Assembly (NCBI RefSeq): GCF_000739935.1
Contig: NZ_BBJU01000003.1
Coordinates: 62,001-126,000 of the forward strand
From: Agrobacterium rubi TR3 = NBRC 13261
Lineage (GTDB): Bacteria; Pseudomonadota; Alphaproteobacteria; Rhizobiales; Rhizobiaceae
Direction: 5' to 3'
DNA length: 64,000 nucleotides
Numbering within the stretch: the stretch's first letter is position 1; every line of letters begins with the position of its first letter. Positions 51,675 to 60,672 of the stretch are shown here, piece after piece. The notes under the pieces are model-generated. The model did no database searches. It was not told the DNA's origin and worked only from the letters and a program-made list of their open reading frames with translations. A program made the position numbers and the translations under genes.

Positions 51675-52822
51675 TTACCGGCTTCCTCCTTCGGGCGCTC
51701 GACCGCCGGATTCTTATCGCCATCGGCATCATTTTAGCCATCGCGATCCTCGTGCCCGCGTCCAACCTGCTGCTTCCGGCAGACAGCGCGTTTCGCATCC
51801 CCACCTACATCATGTCGATGCTGGGCAAATATCTGGCCTATGCCATTCTGGCGCTGGCGCTCGATCTCGTGTGGGGTTACTGCGGCATTCTCTCGCTCGG
51901 GCACGCGGCCTTCTTCGCGCTCGGGGGCTATGCCATGGGCATGTATCTGATGCGCCAGATCGGCACGCGCGGCACCTATGGTCATCCCATTTTGCCTGAT
52001 TTCATGGTCTTTCTGAACTGGAAAGAACTGCCATGGTTCTGGCATGGCTTCGATATGTTCTGGTTCGCCATGCTGATGGTGCTGGTCGTGCCCGGCGTGC
52101 TCGCCTTCGTCTTCGGCTGGTTTGCCTTCCGCTCACGCGTCAACGGCGTCTATCTCTCCATCATCACGCAGGCGATGACCTATGCGCTGCTGCTCGCCTT
52201 TTTCCGCAACGATATGGGCTTTGGCGGCAATAACGGCCTGACGGACTTCAAGGACATCCTCGGCTTTTCCGTTCAGGCCGATGGTACCCGTGCCGTGCTG
52301 TTTGCCATGACGGCGATCATGCTGGCGCTGTGCCTGCTGATCGCATCCGGCATCGTCAACTCCAAGTTTGGCAAAGTGCTGGTGGGGGTGCGTGATTCCG
52401 AAAGCCGGGTGCGGTTTCTCGGTTTCCGGGTGGAGAATATCAAGCTCTTCACCTTCGTCGTGTCTGCGATGATGGCCGGTATTGCCGGTGCGCTTTTCGT
52501 GCCGCAGGTGGGCATCATCAACCCCGGCGAGTTTGCGCCTGCCAACTCCATCGAGGTCGTCGTCTGGACGGCTGTCGGTGGTCGCGGCACGCTGATCGGG
52601 CCGATCCTGGGCGCAATACTGGTCAACGGTGGCAAGAGCTACTTCACCGGCGCATTCCCTGAATTCTGGCTGTTTGCGCTGGGCGGGCTGTTCATCGCCG
52701 TCACGCTGTTCTTCCCCAAGGGCATTGTCGGCAGCATCCAGCAGTATCGAACCGGACGGCGTGAAAAGCGGCAGGTGGCCTCCAACGAAACTGCCAAAAC
52801 GGCGCAACAGGCTGCGGAGTAA
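51671..52822 (+). CDS. urtC: Urea ABC transporter permease UrtC
   Basis: A 383-residue LivM-type permease with about ten helices. DLVWGYCGILSLGHAAFFALGGYAMGMY lies near residue 62 and a conserved GKVLVGVRDSESRVRFLGF near residue 238. It pairs with UrtB in the urea channel. Its start overlaps the urtB stop. Confidence 0.95.
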   Translation: MITGFLLRALDRRILIAIGIILAIAILVPASNLLLPADSAFRIPTYIMSMLGKYLAYAILALALDLVWGYCGILSLGHAAFFALGGYAMGMYLMRQIGTRGTYGHPILPDFMVFLNWKELPWFWHGFDMFWFAMLMVLVVPGVLAFVFGWFAFRSRVNGVYLSIITQAMTYALLLAFFRNDMGFGGNNGLTDFKDILGFSVQADGTRAVLFAMTAIMLALCLLIASGIVNSKFGKVLVGVRDSESRVRFLGFRVENIKLFTFVVSAMMAGIAGALFVPQVGIINPGEFAPANSIEVVVWTAVGGRGTLIGPILGAILVNGGKSYFTGAFPEFWLFALGGLFIAVTLFFPKGIVGSIQQYRTGRREKRQVASNETAKTAQQAAE

Positions 52823-52827
52823 CGGCT

Positions 52828-53589
52828 ATGAACACGATTGCCGAAAACAGAACGAAAAGCCTGCTCTATCTGGATGGCGTGTCCGTGTCGTTCGATGGCT
52901 TCCGGGCGCTGAACTCGTTGTCGTTTGTCGTCGAGCCGGGCGAACTGCGCGCCATCATCGGCCCCAACGGTGCTGGCAAAACGACGATGATGGATATCAT
53001 TACCGGCAAGACGCGGCCCGACAGTGGTACTGTGTTGTTCGAAGATAGCATAGACCTCACCAAGAAGGACGAGGCGGATATCGCGCAGCTTGGCATCGGC
53101 CGCAAATTTCAGAAACCGACCGTGTTCGAAAGCCACACGGTCTGGGACAATCTGGAGCTGGCGCTGAACCGCAAACGCGGCGTTTTCGCCACGCTATTCT
53201 ATCAGCTGACGGAAGAGGACAAGGCGCGTATCGAAGAAATCCTTTCGACCGTCCGCCTCGGTTCTCGCCGCAACGATCTCGCCGCCAATCTTTCTCACGG
53301 GCAAAAGCAATGGCTGGAAATTGGCATGCTGCTGGCACAGGAACCGAAACTGCTGCTGGTCGATGAACCGGTGGCGGGTATGACCGACGCGGAAACGGCT
53401 GAGACGGCGGTGCTGCTGAAGGAAATCGCCAAGACCCGATCCGTGGTGGTGGTGGAACACGACATGGGCTTCATCCGCGAGCTTGGCGTCAAGGTGACGT
53501 GTCTGGCCGAAGGATCGGTGCTGGCCGAAGGGTCGATCGATTTCGTGTCGAGCGATCCGAAGGTAATCGAGAACTATCTGGGGCGGTAG
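52828..53589 (+). CDS. urtD: Urea ABC transporter ATPase UrtD
   Basis: A 253-residue ABC ATPase. Walker A GPNGAGKTT is followed by RKFQKPTVFESHTVWDNLELAL, typical of UrtD, a modified signature LSHGQKQWLEIGM and Walker B LLLVDEPVAGM. The LSHGQ form is normal for UrtD. It is separated from urtE by a TerB-like gene, which is not the usual order. Confidence 0.95.
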   Translation: MNTIAENRTKSLLYLDGVSVSFDGFRALNSLSFVVEPGELRAIIGPNGAGKTTMMDIITGKTRPDSGTVLFEDSIDLTKKDEADIAQLGIGRKFQKPTVFESHTVWDNLELALNRKRGVFATLFYQLTEEDKARIEEILSTVRLGSRRNDLAANLSHGQKQWLEIGMLLAQEPKLLLVDEPVAGMTDAETAETAVLLKEIAKTRSVVVVEHDMGFIRELGVKVTCLAEGSVLAEGSIDFVSSDPKVIENYLGR

Positions 53590-53665
53590 AAAGAGAAGGG
53601 TCCTACTTGCGCCTGCAATGAGAACCGGATTTAAATCCTGAAATTTAAAATCTGGAGTTGATTTC

Positions 53666-54184
53666 ATGGCGTTGATCGGACTTTTTGTGATGGCAATTGG
53701 CGGTGCGGCGGTTTGGTATTGGCGGCTGAAGATGATGCGGGAAGCGGGTAGCGAAATCATCGATACTGTTGAGAAAATGCGCGGGGCCTATAAGCGCCGG
53801 TCATTTCGCAAGAAGGCCGAGATCGCACCGATTGCCTCCATCCGTGATCCAGCCATCGCTGCCGTTGCCTTCTTTATGTGTCTCGCCAATGAAAAGCCGA
53901 TGCATGTAGAAGCGGCAAAACTGGTTGTTCGAGACAGGATGAAAACCATCATCGCGTCAAAGGACATGGAAGAAGTGATCGTCTTTGGAGAATGGGCTTC
54001 GAAGAATGTCGTCAATCCTGAAGATCCCATTCGCCGTTTCCGCGATATCTGGGCAAACGCGCTGGATGTGGATGAACGGCTTCAACTGATCGATATTGCC
54101 GATGAGGTCGCCCAGGTGGGTGGCGAAAAGACCAGCGAACAGGACCTTGCCTTGCAGGCTTTAAGGCGAACCTTGCTGAACTAG
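53666..54184 (+). CDS. TerB-like protein inserted between urtD and urtE
   Basis: A 172-residue protein with an N-terminal transmembrane helix (about 2-20). The cytoplasmic part carries a helical TerB-type pattern: AIAAVAFFMCLANEKPMHVEAAKLVV, then the acidic segment ALDVDERLQLIDIADEV. TerB-like domains bind metals in other proteins, but no function is known for stand-alone members of this kind. It is in the same direction as urtD and urtE, 76 and 13 bases away, so it is probably cotranscribed with the transporter. Confidence 0.72.
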   Translation: MALIGLFVMAIGGAAVWYWRLKMMREAGSEIIDTVEKMRGAYKRRSFRKKAEIAPIASIRDPAIAAVAFFMCLANEKPMHVEAAKLVVRDRMKTIIASKDMEEVIVFGEWASKNVVNPEDPIRRFRDIWANALDVDERLQLIDIADEVAQVGGEKTSEQDLALQALRRTLLN

Positions 54185-54197
54185 AACAGGTGGATGA

Positions 54198-54893
54198 ATG
54201 CTAAGCGTCGACAACATCAATCTCCATTACGGCGCGGCGCAAGCCCTGCGGGGTATTTCGCTCAATGCGGAAATGGGCAAGATCACCTGCGTTCTGGGGC
54301 GCAACGGCGTAGGCAAGAGCTCGCTGCTGCGGGCCGTGACCGGCCAGCATCCGCTCAGCGGCGGCACGATCAGCTTTGGCGGGGAAAGCCTCAACGGGCT
54401 TGCCCCGCACCAACGCGCCAAGCGCGGGGTCGGCTATGTGCCGCAGGGCCGGGAGATTTTTCCGTTGTTGACCGTGCAGGAGAACCTGCAATCGGGCTAT
54501 GCGCCGCTGCCGCGCAAGGAGCGGTTTATTCCTGACGACATTTTCAGCCTGTTTCCGGTGCTGCAATCCATGCTGTCGCGACGCGGGGGTGACCTGTCCG
54601 GCGGGCAGCAACAACAGCTTGCCATTGGGCGTGCGCTGGTAACACGTCCCAAAATCCTGGTGCTGGACGAGCCGACCGAAGGCATTCAGCCATCCATCAT
54701 CAAGGATATCGGCCGGGCGATCAAATATCTGCGGGATTCGACCGGCATGGCGATCCTGCTCGTGGAACAGTATCTGGACTTCTGCCGGGAGCTTGCGGAT
54801 TACGTCTATATCATGGATCGCGGCGAGATTGTTCATGAGGGAACAGCTGAAACGCTGGATACGCCGGAAGCCAGACGTCACCTGACAGTATAG
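54198..54893 (+). CDS. urtE: Urea ABC transporter ATPase UrtE
   Basis: A 231-residue LivF-type ATPase. Motifs: Walker A GRNGVGKSS, then VPQGREIFPLLTVQENL, signature LSGGQQQQLAIGRAL, Walker B ILVLDEPTEGIQP. The end of the urt operon. It completes the urea importer with UrtA-D. Confidence 0.95.
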   Translation: MLSVDNINLHYGAAQALRGISLNAEMGKITCVLGRNGVGKSSLLRAVTGQHPLSGGTISFGGESLNGLAPHQRAKRGVGYVPQGREIFPLLTVQENLQSGYAPLPRKERFIPDDIFSLFPVLQSMLSRRGGDLSGGQQQQLAIGRALVTRPKILVLDEPTEGIQPSIIKDIGRAIKYLRDSTGMAILLVEQYLDFCRELADYVYIMDRGEIVHEGTAETLDTPEARRHLTV

Positions 54894-54954
54894 ACCGCGG
54901 TTTTTTGCGAAATTTGCGTTCACGGACCAATAAAGGCATGACATGAATGTGACC

Positions 54955-55036
54955 GCTATGCACGTCTGCATAGCAATCATGCGTAATTTTAGCGTTTCAT
55001 TGACTAAAAACGTGTGTTATTGGCTGCGAAACTGCT
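54955..55036 (+). promoter_or_regulatory. Inverted repeat plus weak sigma-54-like promoter before the urease cluster
   Basis: GCTATGCA-N4-TGCATAGC (54955-54974) is a perfect 8-bp dyad. About 50 bases further, TGGCTGC-N4-CTGCT (55021-55036) has the invariant GG and GC at the correct 12-base spacing but deviates elsewhere. Together they look like an activator site and a sigma-54 promoter. Evidence is modest. Confidence 0.3.
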
Positions 55037-55146
55037 GCATGCAAGACACAATGGCTAGGCCATCTGCATGCCGCTCCCGTCGATCCCTTACATTCCACGT
55101 ATTTTCCGGCATACTGTCGGGGAACTGTGCCAATAAAGGCGTGCCG

Positions 55147-56367
55147 ATGAATTTTACGACTGCTGCTGGCCGGTTGCTCCGGTTTGTCCGTCCTGCTCGC
55201 GTTTTGGTCGCGGGCTTTGCCATTCTCACAATAACGAACGCCGTAGCTTTGGCTTCGAGCTGCGGGCAGACAATGCAACCGGGAAGACATGCGTTTTCTC
55301 TCATGTCTGAGGGCTCTAAACGCGCCGGCGTTTATTTTGTTCCGTCGTCTTACGATGGAAGCAAAAAAATGCCTGTAGTGTTCGATTTCCATGGCAGCAA
55401 CAGCAATCCGAACGGACAACTCGACCGCAGCGGCTGGGATAAAGTCGGCGAGCGCGAGGGCGTTATTGTCGTGGCGCTTCAGGGTAGCCTTAGCGGCGAA
55501 CTGCCGGGCACGAATGCATGGAACGTTCCCGGCGTGACCAAACGCGAAGGCGGGTTGGATGAGCCCGGCTTTATCCGCGACGCCATCACCATGGTCAAAT
55601 CCAAGCTCTGCGTGGATGAAGCCCGGTTCTATGGCTCCGGTTATTCCGGTGGCGGGCGCATGTTGTCGCAATATCTGTGTGGTGGCAGCAATGATTTTGC
55701 AGCTGCCGGTTTCGTCGCATCTTTGCGCGCGGGCCTGCCGATGGAAAATCAGGGCAAGTGGGCACCGGACGCTAAAAGCTGCACGCCGGCAAAGCCGCTC
55801 TCCATCGTTGCTTTTGCTGGTTTGAAGGACCCTGCCAACCCCTATCAGGGTGGTGGCAAACCCTATTGGCAGTACAGCGGCGAGACTGCGTTGAAGCGCT
55901 GGGCTGAAATCGATGGCTGCAAGGGTGCAGTCAAAAGCAAATCCACCGACAGCTTTACTTTGAACTCCTACGATGTCTGCAAAAGCGGCGCGCGCATCCA
56001 CTCCTACGTCATCGATGCCTGGGACCATGCCTGGCCGCGCGCGACGATGAAGGCGGACATGGTCGCATCCGCTGCAGCCGTTATTCGCAAGCCCGTCAGT
56101 GAAACCGCCGGTAAGGTTCAGCAGGCCGTGGACCGTAAAATGCCGACTGAAATCATTCGGCAGGTTGATGCCGCTGAGAGAATGTGGGACTTCTTCCAGA
56201 ATACGGAAGGGCAGATGGTTGTCGACGCGACGGCGAAGACGGATTGCTCTGTGAAAGCGGTTCCCGCTTCCGCATCCGCCAAAGCTTCGGAGACGACGTG
56301 CAGCCAGACCAGCAAAGCATCCCTGAACCCCGTCCGCAGCGCGCCCGTGGCCGAGGACGCATTGTAA
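55147..56367 (+). CDS. Secreted PHB-depolymerase-like esterase
   Basis: A 406-residue exported alpha/beta hydrolase of the LpqC/PHB depolymerase type. The start MNFTTAAGR at 55147 has AAAGGCG upstream and gives a signal peptide ending VALASSCG. The oxyanion motif is VVFDFHGSNSNP, the nucleophile is the Ser in GSGYSGGGRMLSQYL, and the late VIDAWDHAWPR provides the His. Several cysteines suggest disulfides. The C-terminal 80 residues are extra to the catalytic domain and run into ureD. It may act on polyesters or feruloyl esters; not clear. Confidence 0.8.
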   Translation: MNFTTAAGRLLRFVRPARVLVAGFAILTITNAVALASSCGQTMQPGRHAFSLMSEGSKRAGVYFVPSSYDGSKKMPVVFDFHGSNSNPNGQLDRSGWDKVGEREGVIVVALQGSLSGELPGTNAWNVPGVTKREGGLDEPGFIRDAITMVKSKLCVDEARFYGSGYSGGGRMLSQYLCGGSNDFAAAGFVASLRAGLPMENQGKWAPDAKSCTPAKPLSIVAFAGLKDPANPYQGGGKPYWQYSGETALKRWAEIDGCKGAVKSKSTDSFTLNSYDVCKSGARIHSYVIDAWDHAWPRATMKADMVASAAAVIRKPVSETAGKVQQAVDRKMPTEIIRQVDAAERMWDFFQNTEGQMVVDATAKTDCSVKAVPASASAKASETTCSQTSKASLNPVRSAPVAEDAL

Positions 56368-57125
56368 CCAAAGCGCTGAATGGGCGCAGCCGTCTGGACG
56401 AATTGTTTCAGGAAGGCTGCGCCAAAATCCGGTTGCCCGAAACGTTTTCCAACGAAATGGAAGCCGTTCTCATCAATTCCTCCGGCGGTTTGACCGGCGG
56501 CGACGAGATGGAATGGCAAGCGGTGGCCGGTGCGGGCACATCGCTCGTGGTGTCCACGCAGGCCTGCGAAAAGGTCTACAAAGCCGCCTCCGGCACGACG
56601 ACAGTCACCGCCCGCGTCACCGCCGGGCCCAACGCCAGACTTCACTGGCTGCCACAGGAAACCATCCTTTTTGATCGCGCTTCGCTCACCCGCAGGCTGG
56701 AAGCGGATATCGATGCTTCCGCCGAATTCATCGCTGTCGAAGCTGTTTTGCTCGGTCGCCAGGCCATGGGCGAGATGATGGAGGAGGGGCTGTTTCGAGA
56801 CCGCTGGCGCATTCGCCACGGCGGCAAGCTGGTTCATGCGGAAGAATTGCGGCTGGACGGGAATATCGCCGAACTGACCCGTACGTCCCCTGTCCTTTCC
56901 GGGCAGGTTGCTTTCGCCACCCTGATTTACATCGGCCCTCTCAGCGAAGCACTATTGCCTAAAATCCGGGCTATTGCCGGGTTTTCCGGCGGCGCCAGCG
57001 CCTGGGCGGGAAAGCTCGTCGTGCGTCTTTCGGCGCAGGATGGTTTCACCCTGAGAAAAATGCTGTTTCCGATTATTTCGCTCTTGCGAAATGGTGCGCC
57101 AGTGCCGAAAGTCTGGAATCTCTGA
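56298..57125 (+). CDS. ureD: Urease accessory protein UreD
   Basis: A 275-residue chaperone that helps load nickel into urease with UreF and UreG. I chose GTG at 56298 because GGAG lies six bases before it; this gives the usual UreD length. Family motifs are SSGGLTGGDEMEWQ, STQACEKVYKA and HWLPQETILFDRA. The start overlaps the esterase gene by 70 bases, which is unusual. Confidence 0.9.
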   Translation: MQPDQQSIPEPRPQRARGRGRIVTKALNGRSRLDELFQEGCAKIRLPETFSNEMEAVLINSSGGLTGGDEMEWQAVAGAGTSLVVSTQACEKVYKAASGTTTVTARVTAGPNARLHWLPQETILFDRASLTRRLEADIDASAEFIAVEAVLLGRQAMGEMMEEGLFRDRWRIRHGGKLVHAEELRLDGNIAELTRTSPVLSGQVAFATLIYIGPLSEALLPKIRAIAGFSGGASAWAGKLVVRLSAQDGFTLRKMLFPIISLLRNGAPVPKVWNL

Positions 57126-57202
57126 TGCGCGAATTAGTTAAGAGTTCGAGCGTCCTTTATGCGTTCTAAAAAAACGCATGGCGCTCTAGAAACGGGACGA
57201 CC

Positions 57203-57505
57203 ATGAACCTCACCCCCAGAGAAAAAGACAAGCTTCTGATTTCCATGGCTGCCATGGTGGCGCGTCGGCGTCTGGAGCGGGGCGTCAAGCTGAATTATCC
57301 CGAAGCCATTGCCCTGATTACCGATTTCGTCGTGGAAGGCGCGCGCGATGGCCGCGCCGTGTCGGAGCTGATGGAAGCCGGTGCGCATGTCATCACCCGC
57401 GATCAGGTCATGGAAGGCATCGCCGAAATGATCCACGACGTGCAGGTGGAAGCAACCTTCCCCGATGGCACCAAGCTGGTGACCGTGCACGAACCAATAC
57501 GCTAA
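57203..57505 (+). CDS. ureA: Urease subunit gamma
   Basis: A 100-residue subunit of urease, full length. It starts [13 protein letters not shown] and shows [29 protein letters not shown], which is near-invariant in UreA. Expressed with ureB and ureC, though separate genes lie between them. Confidence 0.97.
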   Translation: MNLTPREKDKLLISMAAMVARRRLERGVKLNYPEAIALITDFVVEGARDGRAVSELMEAGAHVITRDQVMEGIAEMIHDVQVEATFPDGTKLVTVHEPIR

Positions 57506-57516
57506 AGGATCAGCAT

Positions 57517-57774
57517 ATGGCGCTGGAACTTCGCCCCAACTGCGAATGCTGTGACAGGGATTTAGCCCCCGATAGTCTCGATGCGATGATGTGTTCGTTC
57601 GAATGCACCTATTGCAAGGATTGCGCCACCAACACGTTGGCGGGCATCTGCCCCAATTGCGGTGGAGAGTTGGTGCGGCGTCCCGTGCGCCCGGCGGGCA
57701 AGCTGGTGAACAATCCAGCCTCGACGATCCGTGTTTTGAAAGCCGAAGGCTGCGCACCCGTTAAAGCCGCGTAA
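57517..57774 (+). CDS. DUF1272 cysteine-rich protein
   Basis: An 85-residue protein with eight cysteines: [21 protein letters not shown] and GICPNCGG, so probably zinc-binding. It matches DUF1272. It sits between ureA and ureB, 11 bases after ureA, an arrangement seen in rhizobia. A role as an accessory factor of urease, possibly in metal handling, is only suggested by position. Confidence 0.88.
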   Translation: MALELRPNCECCDRDLAPDSLDAMMCSFECTYCKDCATNTLAGICPNCGGELVRRPVRPAGKLVNNPASTIRVLKAEGCAPVKAA

Positions 57775-57790
57775 GGATGGAGCTAAAACC

Positions 57791-58096
57791 ATGATCCCAG
57801 GTGAAGTCATTACGGCAGGGGGCGAGATCGAACTGAACGTCGGTCAGCCGACTGTTACCATCGAGGTTTCCAATACGGGCGACCGGCCTGTTCAGGTTGG
57901 CAGCCATTATCATTTTGCCGAAACCAATGCGGCTCTCGATTTCGAGCGCGAGAAGGTGCACGGCATGCGTCTGGATATCCCTGCGGGAACCGCGGTTCGT
58001 TTCGAGCCTGGGCAGAAGCGCGAGGTTACTTTGGTGCCGCTTTCGGGTAAGCGGGAAGTCTACGGCTTCCGCAAACTCGTCATGGGAAAGCTGTGA
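57791..58096 (+). CDS. ureB: Urease subunit beta
   Basis: A 101-residue subunit, full length. It starts [16 protein letters not shown] and has the conserved [20 protein letters not shown] and [17 protein letters not shown]. Its stop overlaps the start of the next gene by one base. Confidence 0.97.
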   Translation: MIPGEVITAGGEIELNVGQPTVTIEVSNTGDRPVQVGSHYHFAETNAALDFEREKVHGMRLDIPAGTAVRFEPGQKREVTLVPLSGKREVYGFRKLVMGKL

Positions 58097-58533
58097 TGAT
58101 GGTCGCCACGTCGTTGCGCCGTCTGTCACTCAGCTTTTTGCTCGCCTTGGCAGCGTTGCCCTCTAGCTTCATGGTCGACCGGGCGGTTGCGCAGGAAGAG
58201 CCGGATTGTGACTCGCCGACGACGCAGGCGGATATGAATGCCTGCGCGGCGATTGAATATGAAACGGCTGACAAGGATTTGAATGCGGCCTATCAGCAGA
58301 TTCGCAAGAAGATGAGCGCCTGGGACAAGGCCGCTGACGATGATAGCAAGGGCGCGGTCGATGCGCTGGTTGCCGCGCAACGCGCATGGGTTTCGTTTCG
58401 TGATGCCAATTGCGAAACGGCAGGCTTTCAGGCGCGTGGCGGCACCATGGAGCCCATGCTCGTTTCCTCCTGCCTTGCCGATATGAGCACGAAACGCGCC
58501 GAAGAGCTTCGCACTCTTGCTGACGGATTTTGA
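58096..58533 (+). CDS. LprI-like secreted protein (DUF1311)
   Basis: A 145-residue exported protein. The start at 58096 (TGATG overlap with ureB) has GGGAAAG upstream; 58099 is also possible. After a signal peptide ending RAVAQEEP it shows the DUF1311 pattern DCDSPTTQADMNACAAIEYE and AQRAWVSFRDANCE, with four cysteines. In other bacteria LprI inhibits lysozyme. Here it lies between ureB and ureC, so it may be cotranscribed with urease by history, not function. Confidence 0.85.
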   Translation: MMVATSLRRLSLSFLLALAALPSSFMVDRAVAQEEPDCDSPTTQADMNACAAIEYETADKDLNAAYQQIRKKMSAWDKAADDDSKGAVDALVAAQRAWVSFRDANCETAGFQARGGTMEPMLVSSCLADMSTKRAEELRTLADGF

Positions 58534-58581
58534 TGTGATCGCCGCTTTTGTTTTCTCCGCCTTCCCAGGAGCCTGAATTCC

Positions 58582-60291
58582 ATGCCTTACAAGATTTCCC
58601 GCGCAGCCTATGCCAGCATGTTCGGCCCCACGGTGGGCGATAAGGTGCGTCTTGCCGATACCGAACTCTTCATCGAGATCGAGAAGGATTTCACCACCTA
58701 CGGCGAAGAGGTGAAATTCGGCGGCGGCAAGGTCATTCGTGATGGCATGGGGCAAAGCCAGGCCACGCGGGCTGAGGGCGCGGTTGATACCGTCATCACC
58801 AATGTCGTCATCGTCGATCACAGTGGCATCTACAAGGCTGATGTCGGCTTGAAAGATGGGCGCATTCACGCCATCGGCAAGGCGGGTAATCCCGATACGC
58901 AGCCGGGCGTGACGATCATCGTCGGTCCCTCAACGGAAGCCATTGCCGGTGAGGGCAAAATCCTCACGGCGGGTGGCATGGACGCGCATATCCATTTCAT
59001 CTGTCCCCAGCAGATCGAAGAAGCCTTGATGAGCGGCATCACCTGCATGCTGGGCGGCGGTTCCGGCCCCGCCCATGGCACGCTTGCCACCACCTGCACC
59101 GGGGCGTGGCACATCGAACGCATGATCGAAAGCTTCGACGGTTTTCCTATGAACCTTGCGCTTGCGGGCAAGGGCAACGCCTCGCTGCCCAAGCCGCTGG
59201 AGGAAATGATCCTCGCCGGTGCGTCGTCGCTGAAACTTCACGAAGATTGGGGTACGACGCCAGCGGCTATCGACAACTGCCTGACAGTCGCCGACGAATT
59301 CGACGTGCAGGTCATGATCCACACCGATACGCTGAACGAAAGCGGCTTCGTGGAAGACACGATTGCCGCCATCAACGGACGCACCATCCACGCCTTCCAC
59401 ACGGAAGGTGCGGGCGGTGGCCATGCGCCTGACATCATCAAGATTTGCGGCAATCCCAACGTCATCCCGTCATCCACCAATCCGACGCGGCCCTATACGA
59501 TCAACACGCTGGCGGAACATCTGGATATGCTGATGGTCTGCCACCACTTGTCGCCGTCGATACCGGAAGACATCGCCTTCGCCGAAAGCCGCATCCGCAA
59601 GGAAACCATCGCGGCAGAGGACATTCTGCACGACATCGGCGCCTTCTCGATCATCTCCTCCGACAGCCAGGCCATGGGCCGTGTGGGCGAGGTCGCCATT
59701 CGCACGTGGCAGACGGCGGATAAGATGAAGCGCCAGCGCGGTCGTTTGAAGGAGGAGAAGGGCGAGAACGATAATTTCCGCGTTCGCCGCTACATCGCCA
59801 AATACACAATCAACCCGGCCATCGCTCACGGTATTTCTCACGAGATCGGCTCCATCGAAGTCGGCAAGCGGGCCGATCTGGTGCTGTGGAACCCGGCGTT
59901 CTTTGGCGTGAAACCGGAAATGGTGTTGATGGGCGGTTCGATTGCCGCGGCACCGATGGGTGATCCCAACGCCTCCATCCCGACCCCCCAGCCGATGCAT
60001 TACCGGCCCATGTTTGCCGCTTACGGCAAACTACGCACGAATTCTTCCGTTACCTTCGTGTCGCAGGCTTCGCTGGATGCCGGATTGGTGCAGCGCCTCG
60101 GCGTTGCCAAAAAGCTTTTGGCTGTGCGAAACGTTCGCGGCGGTATCTCTAAGGCGTCAATGATCCACAATTCGCTGACGCCGCATATCGAGGTCGATCC
60201 CGAGACATACGAGGTGAGGGCCGATGGCGAGCTTCTGACGTGTGAACCGGCCTCGGTCTTGCCGATGGCGCAGCGCTATTTCCTGTTTTAG
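58582..60291 (+). CDS. ureC: Urease subunit alpha
   Basis: The 569-residue catalytic subunit. All active-site residues are present at family positions: nickel ligands H136 and H138 (DAHIHF), carbamylated K218 (SLKLHED), H247 (MIHTDTL), H273 (AFHTEG), D361 (SSDSQA), and the flap C320 and H321 (VCHHL). It is intact and probably active. A hairpin follows the stop at 60314-60335, and the nickel-loading genes come 1.3 kb later. Confidence 0.98.
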   Translation: MPYKISRAAYASMFGPTVGDKVRLADTELFIEIEKDFTTYGEEVKFGGGKVIRDGMGQSQATRAEGAVDTVITNVVIVDHSGIYKADVGLKDGRIHAIGKAGNPDTQPGVTIIVGPSTEAIAGEGKILTAGGMDAHIHFICPQQIEEALMSGITCMLGGGSGPAHGTLATTCTGAWHIERMIESFDGFPMNLALAGKGNASLPKPLEEMILAGASSLKLHEDWGTTPAAIDNCLTVADEFDVQVMIHTDTLNESGFVEDTIAAINGRTIHAFHTEGAGGGHAPDIIKICGNPNVIPSSTNPTRPYTINTLAEHLDMLMVCHHLSPSIPEDIAFAESRIRKETIAAEDILHDIGAFSIISSDSQAMGRVGEVAIRTWQTADKMKRQRGRLKEEKGENDNFRVRRYIAKYTINPAIAHGISHEIGSIEVGKRADLVLWNPAFFGVKPEMVLMGGSIAAAPMGDPNASIPTPQPMHYRPMFAAYGKLRTNSSVTFVSQASLDAGLVQRLGVAKKLLAVRNVRGGISKASMIHNSLTPHIEVDPETYEVRADGELLTCEPASVLPMAQRYFLF

Positions 60292-60672
60292 ACTGGATGT
60301 GTAAGGGATGACTGAGCCCGCAGATAAGCGGGCTCTCATTGCTATATAACAGCATTCTCTTCCCATAAGCGACCGTCAAATCGTTAATGATTGCCGCAGG
60401 TTGCATGCGTCAGCCTATTTTTTTAAAAAGTGTAAATTCGCGTTTAAGTAACAGTGGCATGTGCTGAATTTCGCGATCACTGTTTGGCTGTTGCCCCTCT
60501 ATTCAAAGGGATGCAGCCTTCTGGCATCGTTTAGCGAGGGCCAAAATTAAGCGGATATTTACTGTCGAAAGTAATTTTAAAATATACCTATGGTAGCTAA
60601 AAATTTATACAATCACTTTACTTTCAGCCAACTTCTGAGGGTTATCGATTAAGTCGTGCAAGGGGAGGTGTG
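60292..60672. other. AT-rich gap after ureC
   Basis: A 381-base gap. It starts with an 8-bp hairpin (GAGCCCGC / GCGGGCTC, 60314-60335) with no clear T-run that could end the ureC transcript. The rest is AT-rich and holds, by position, the promoter of the diguanylate cyclase. I see no gene or clear motif in it. Confidence 0.5.

Noticed and set aside
53057-53338. Minus-strand frames across the urt genes
   Set aside because: They are antisense to intact ABC transporter genes and lack domains.
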